A stretch of DNA of 64,000 bases from Lycorma delicatula (lineage: Eukaryota; Arthropoda; Insecta; Hemiptera; Fulgoridae), in assembly GCF_047948215.1 (NCBI RefSeq), contig NC_134455.1, positions 168,126,575-168,190,574 of the forward strand, written 5' to 3'. The notes beneath the pieces were generated by a model. It did no database searches, was not told the DNA's origin, and saw only the letters and a program-made list of their open reading frames with translations. The position numbers and the translations under genes were made by a program. Shown here piece after piece: positions 59,901 to 64,000 of the stretch. Numbering within the stretch: the first letter of the stretch is position 1; each line of letters opens with the position of its first letter.

Positions 59901-60095
59901 GTTTTGATTATGAGGTTTCAATTTGTTTGAAGCATTGTTTAAATGGCTTATAGCATTTTATCGAAGGAGTTCCGAGCATCATAAATCATAAGAGTTAAGA
60001 TTTTCTATCGTTTTACATATGTACCAGATGTGGTGAAGAAATGACCTGTTCTCCACTTTCATCTTAAGTATTCACTAATCTTAAGAAAACGTACG
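56965..60095. other. AT-rich stretch; (TC)n at 58131-58149
   Basis: A slightly richer patch at 57900-58090 is unassigned. No gene recognised. Confidence 0.45.
58131..58149. repeat. (TC)n microsatellite
   Basis: About nine TC units. Confidence 0.9.
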
Positions 60096-60102
60096 CGTAT
60101 AC

Positions 60103-60430
60103 CAGAGGTTTCCAAACTTATTTTTCTCATAGACCACTTTCAAAATTTTGTGGTTCCGGTGGACCCCCTGCAGCTACATTTCTACCATATTTCCAGTCGA
60201 CGGAAAATGTGAAGATTAGATCTAACTATGAAAATTTGCGTTACGGCTGAGTTCCACGAACTAACAGCTTCCGAAAAAAAGTTAGAATTGATTGGTTAAT
60301 TTTTGATTGACTGTGCTGTGAGTGGATGTCAAAAAAGTAAAGTTGGCTAATCAAAAAAAAATGCTTCCATCCAACTTTACATTTTTGACATCTACTCACA
60401 GCACAAGAAAGCAATCAATTCTCACTTATT
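60103..60430 (+). mobile_element. hAT-like terminus with internal foldback, 3' end not found
   Basis: CAGAGGTTTCCAAACTT (60103-60119), followed by CATAGACCACTTTCAAAATT, matches the general CAGNGGTTCTCAAACTTTTT wording of hAT terminal repeats. GCGTATAC (60095-60102) would be the left 8-bp target duplication; no second copy is visible before the LINE. Imperfect inverted arms (60284-60346 and 60371-60422), sharing GTGCTGTGAGT and GTAAAGTTGG, fold back on each other. It has no coding frame and is probably a non-autonomous element interrupted by the LINE downstream. Confidence 0.5.
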
Positions 60431-60532
60431 TTGTTTAGAAAACTTCCCATTCAGAGTGGCAAAAAGCAAAAGAAAAATAGTATATTTTTTGTGTTGCATT
60501 TATTCAAATATGTAATATTTGGAAACAAATGA

Positions 60533-61321
60533 GTAACGTTTATCCTTGGCAATCGTATTTGTAGAACCTTGCAAGGTTTGAACCTTGCAAGAATTTGTAG
60601 AACCTTGCAAGGCAGGTCAGGGCAGATACATATTAAAAAAGCTACGCCTCCGGCTGCGGACAGCAGAACAGTAGTGGTTAAGGCGGCTGGCAAGTCATAT
60701 GCTGATCTTTTGAAGTCGATGAAATCGGTTGTTAACAGAGAAGAAACGAAGGAGGTGATATCTCTTAGGAAGGGTAGGAGTGACGAACTACATGTGAGGA
60801 TATTGGGGGCTCAGAATGCTGAACAATTCACCAATAACCTAAGAGAAAGGGCAGCAGACTTACAGGTCGATGTGCGAACACGCGCTGGAAGACGAACTGT
60901 GGTCCATATCAGAGATGTGGACTCGGATACAACAAGAGATGAGATAATGGCTGCCATCACGAAGCGTGTGGGGACCAACGAGGAAGTGAGGATTACGTCG
61001 CTCAGTAAAGGGTTTGCCGAAACGCAAAATGCCACTGTAGTTACATCTTATAGAGCTGCTTGTAAGCTGATAGAAGAAAGAATCCGTATTGGTTGGGTAA
61101 GCTGCCGTGCCTATATTAGGGACGATAGTGAAAGATGTTTTAGATGCTGGGGATCAGGGCACCAACGACAGGAATGTAGGGGTCCTAATAGAATGGATTT
61201 ATGTTTCAATTACGGCAGTAAAAAACATAAGATTAAAGACTGTCAGGAACCTAAGATTTGTCTTGATTGTGGCAGTCATGATCACAGGACTGGGGCCTGG
61301 ACATGTCATAAGCATGATTAA
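60533..61321 (+). pseudogene. LINE ORF1 (zinc-knuckle nucleic-acid-binding protein), 5' truncated
   Basis: This is the RNA-binding ORF1 (gag-like) protein of an R1-clade non-LTR retrotransposon, which packages element RNA. The frame is open from 60533 to the stop at 61319-61321. The first in-frame ATG is only at 60719, inside an already conserved-looking KSYADLLKSM stretch, so the true N-terminus is missing. Counting from codon 60569, residues 190-203 form a CX2CX4HX4C knuckle (CFRCWGSGHQRQEC). Residues 212-225 form a second one with its second Cys replaced by Tyr (CFNYGSKKHKIKDC). Residues 231-246 form a CX2CX4HX6C knuckle. The middle (about 55-180) has the charged alpha/beta character of the RRM-like region in such proteins. 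The stop overlaps the ORF2 start by 8 bp. Confidence 0.8.
60558..60612 (+). repeat. 36-bp spaced duplication with CCTTGCAAGG palindromes
   Basis: TTTGTAGAACCTTGCAAGG occurs at 60558-60576 and again at 60594-60612. CCTTGCAAGG is its own reverse complement, and a third, nine-base match lies between them (60583-60591). It sits near the 5' limit of the recognisable LINE. Confidence 0.85.
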
Positions 61322-62174
61322 ATTTCTCATGGTAAATGCCAACAGAAGCGCATTATCTCATGACTTGGTAAATGAGCTCGCAATGAAGGACGACACGGAT
61401 CTGTTGGTAATAACAGAACCAAATATACATGAGTCTGCAAAGGCGGGCTGGATTGTGGACACGGTAGGCGATGTCATTCTTAGGAATTTTAGCGGTAGAG
61501 TAGCATTAAACTTTAAATCGAGAGATGAGGGAGTTTTAGTGGTTGAAATGGATACTGTTGTCGTTGCGGTGGCATACGTGTCTCCCAATATATCTATACA
61601 AGATTATGGTAGATTCTTGGATAGTATACATACAATATTGACTAGAGAGGCGAGAAAATTTATTTTGCTGGGTGACTTTAACTGTAAGTTAACGCTCGCA
61701 GGATGTACATATAACAATAGGAGAGGAGAATTGATGGCAGACCTGATAGAATCATTAGGAGGATACTGTATAAATGATGGAACTTCCACTTTTGTAGCTC
61801 GTGGGCATCGGTCGATTCTAGACTTAGTAATAATAGATGGGAGATTCCTGAGATACCAGTTTGAACTTACAGTCTTGGATGATGACATTTCTAGTGATCA
61901 CTTTCCTCTGCGTTTAATTTTTAAAGATAGTAACTACACTGCTGTTGACAGATTGATCTGTTCAAGACCTACAACTCAACAGATTGAGCGGATAGTTGAT
62001 AAGGTAACTGAAAGAATTCAAAACATGACTGAATTGACGCCTGAACTGGTTACTGTCATCATACAACGAGAAATGGATAAAGAAATGAGAAAGTCTAATA
62101 CCAGAAGGCATGTTTATTGGTGGAACAATGAGATAATGCGTTTCAGAGAAATACTACAGAAGGCTAGAAGATGA
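61314..62174 (+). pseudogene. LINE ORF2 part 1: apurinic-type endonuclease domain
   Basis: This is the N-terminal domain of the ORF2 polyprotein; in R1-clade elements it nicks target DNA to prime reverse transcription. The likely start is ATG 61314 (MIKFLMVNANRSA), overlapping the ORF1 stop. An open frame runs further upstream but only as ORF1 shadow. Endonuclease signatures run in order: NANRS (about residues 8-12), an acidic ITEPN, VAYVSPN, the LLGDFNCK catalytic block (61668-61691), a RSILDLVI block, and SSDHFPL with the catalytic Asp-His pair (about 61890-61910). A linker to the RT follows. The frame ends at a TGA at 62172-62174, where the homologous protein continues one frame over, consistent with a single-base deletion near 62165-62175. 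Confidence 0.85.
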
Positions 62175-63265
62175 AGCAACGATTAAGGCCTAGAGGAGGT
62201 CCTGAATTTGAAGCGGCAGCCCAGCAGTATGTAGAGGCTAGAAGGCACCTGAACAGATCTATCAAAAAGTCTAAGAAAGATCATTGGGAAAAACTGTGTA
62301 AGGAATTGGATAATGACCCTTGGGGTAACGCATATCGTATTGTTACGAAAAAATTTGGCAGAAGATTACCCATATTGGGCAAAGATCAGGCAGAAGCGCA
62401 AATTGAAAACTTGTTTCCATGCAATGAAGAGATAATAGATGAACTGCCGGAGTACGAGAGAAGAAGGTTTACGTCAGCCGAAGTAGTCGGTGCCATTTGT
62501 TGTCTCAATAACAAGAAAAGTCCAGGGCCTGACCGTATACCTTCTGTCATTCTTAAAGGATTGGTCCAAAAAGCACCATGGGAAATGACCGATATTTTAA
62601 ATTACGGGATGGAGAATGATTCATTTCCGGAATGCTGGAAGGAATCAAGAGTTGTTTTCCTTCCAAAAAATAACGAAGAGCGAGAACTGCCCAGCTTTAG
62701 GCCGCTCTGCCTGCTGAACAATATAGGTAAGGCGGTAGAGAAGATGATCGCAGCTAGAATTAGAAGCGAGATAGAAGAAGGGCAAGGAATAAGCCAAAAC
62801 CAATTTGGTTTTTGGAAGGGGCGCTCTACTGTATTAGCGGCAAAAAAAGTAATAAACTGGGCCACACAAGTGAAGAGAGGCACTTGGAGATCTAGAGGCG
62901 TTCCGCTTCTTGTCTCCTTGGATGTAAAGAACGCTTTCGGCTCCATTAGATGGAGCCATATATATAATGCATTATCGGCAAAAGGTATCAGCCCATATCT
63001 AAGGAGGCAGGTGGCGCGGTATCTTGATGACAGGAAATGTAAAACCAACACGCACGGCGGTGAAATACAGTTTAGAATACATGGAGGAGTGCCCCAAGGA
63101 TCGGTTCTGGGCCCACTATTATGGGTGCTGACATTTGATGAAGTATTGAGACTGGAATACCCAGAAGGAGTGGAAGTTATCGCATATGCGGATGACCTGG
63201 CTGTCCTTGTAAGTGGTAGAGAACCAGTAGATGTACAAGAAAGGGCTAACCAGGCATTGAAATGA
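62171..63265 (+). pseudogene. LINE ORF2 part 2: reverse transcriptase core
   Basis: This is the reverse transcriptase domain of the same ORF2 in a shifted frame, 364 codons. Visible motifs: a charged linker (FEAAAQQYVEARRHLNRSIK), the fingers motif NNKKSPGPDRIPS, a WKESRVVFLPK block, FRPLCLLNNIGKAVEKM, NQFGFWKGRST, and box A VSLDVKNAFGSI with the catalytic Asp. Then come box B GGVPQGSVLGPLLW and box C AYADDLAVLV (YADD at 63185-63196). DVKNAF, PQGSVLGPLLW and ADDLAVLV point to the R1 group. Catalytic residues are intact. The frame ends at TGA 63263-63265, where the thumb continues in another frame (again equivalent to a one-base deletion). The ATG at 62171 is probably incidental and not a real start. 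Confidence 0.9.
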
Positions 63266-64000
63266 TAATTAACTGGCTTCGAGAAAAACAGTTGTCGCTG
63301 TCTGTTGGCAAATGTAGGTATATCCTATTTACGGAGAAAAGGAAAATTCACAGACTTAATGTACAGATTAACGGACAGAATTTACTTGAGACGGATAAGT
63401 AGAAATATCTGGGCATTACGTTCCAGAAAAACTGTGAGTTTACTGAACATATACACAATGTATGTCGGAGAGCGGATAAAACTATACAGGCATTAAATGT
63501 TATTATGAGTAGGCAAACAGCACCAAGGGCCTCAAAAAGACGAGTAATAGCGTCGTCTGTCGTATCTGCGCTATTATATGCGGTGCCCGTTTGGTGGCCT
63601 TCATTACGCATCAAAAAGAACTTAGCATGTTTGGTCAAAACTCATAGGAGGTTGTTGCTCGGCGTAGTGTCAGCATATAGGACGGTCTCCTATGAGGCGT
63701 TAAGTGTTATCGCTGGCGTACCTCCAATAGATCTGATGGCGCAGTACAGATTTGAGAAGACACAAGGTGTAGAAACACGGGATGCTAAGGAAAGAATGCT
63801 TGTTAGATGGCAAGAGAGATGGAATGTAGCTACCACTGGAGAACGTACTAGAAAGCTAATCCCCAACTTAAAGAAATGGCTTAACAGGGGACATGGTGAG
63901 GTTAATTTTTATACTGCTCAGTTCTTCACAGGCCATGGTTGTTTCAACCATTATCTGTACAAAATCAACAGAAGACAGACACCGACATGTATGTATTGTG
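63262..64000 (+). pseudogene. LINE ORF2 part 3: RT thumb and C-terminal region, runs off the window
   Basis: Continuation of the same polyprotein in the third frame. MIINWLREKQLSL and VGKCRYILFT are the thumb start (63262-63340). A TAG stop at 63400-63402 interrupts just before KYLGITF. From 63403 the frame is open to the end of the window, about 199 codons. It includes VVSALLYAVPVWWPS, THRRLLLGVVSAYRTVSYEA and AGVPPIDL, all usual in R1-clade elements. The last residues, RRQTPTCMYC, look like the beginning of the C-terminal CCHC-type zinc finger, cut by the window edge. The long open stretch indicates a fairly young, though defective, copy. Confidence 0.85.

Noticed and set aside
61107..61313. 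An upstream extension of LINE ORF2 before 61314
   Set aside because: The frame is open but starts at a GTG, and its translation is the out-of-frame reading of the ORF1 zinc knuckles. The endonuclease-like sequence begins only at the ATG at 61314.
61358..63051. Several minus-strand frames of 76-149 codons
   Set aside because: They are antisense shadows of the LINE ORF2, which has clear motifs on the plus strand.

Overview
This window is eukaryotic, AT-rich DNA (by eye about 70% A+T), almost certainly from an insect. It carries decayed non-LTR retrotransposons of insect type, a Helitron helicase remnant, hAT and IS630/Tc1-type transposon remains, tRNA-derived SINEs, foldback elements and many dinucleotide microsatellites. 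The SINE and transposase types suggest a hemipteran, but that is an impression and not a demonstrated assignment. No bacterial operon, rRNA, CRISPR array or intact tRNA gene is present. I recognise no complete host protein-coding gene, so the window is best read as intergenic or long-intron DNA built largely from old mobile elements.

Layout. 0.2-1.8 kb holds a broken IS630/Tc1-like transposase. 3.6-3.9 kb is a GC-richer stretch with good splice-donor matches, possibly a host 5' exon. 4.1-5.0 kb holds a SINE tail and a 450-bp dispersed repeat. 6.8-7.4 kb (minus) is the end of a Jockey-type reverse transcriptase. 9.4-11.0 kb (minus) is a longer RT remnant, followed directly by a Helitron helicase remnant at 11.2-12.0 kb (minus). 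12.8 kb has two adjacent perfect hairpins. Small inverted-repeat elements lie at 16.0, 20.7 and 38.0 kb. 25.8-30.5 kb has three unassigned minus-strand open segments of higher GC. 32.2-33.2 kb (plus) is an RT remnant broken by a 28-bp tandem duplication. 36.8-37.6 kb is an internally deleted hAT element that keeps the end of its transposase. 49.3-51.7 kb is a cluster of two SINEs, an inverted LINE tail and another RT remnant. 52.4-52.8 kb is a GC-rich island with a TATA-like box. 60.1-60.4 kb has a hAT-like terminus and a foldback. 60.55-64.0 kb (plus) is the most complete element, an R1-clade LINE with a zinc-knuckle ORF1, endonuclease and reverse transcriptase; it is cut by the window edge and disabled by at least three lesions.

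How the parts relate. The LINEs would have encoded machinery able to copy themselves and SINEs in trans. Two different SINE families here share one 3' tail, as expected if both used the same LINE. Every autonomous element seen is defective. I found no convincing new biological system. The observations most worth checking are the shared SINE tail, the foldback elements, and the unassigned coding-like segment at 30.2-30.5 kb.
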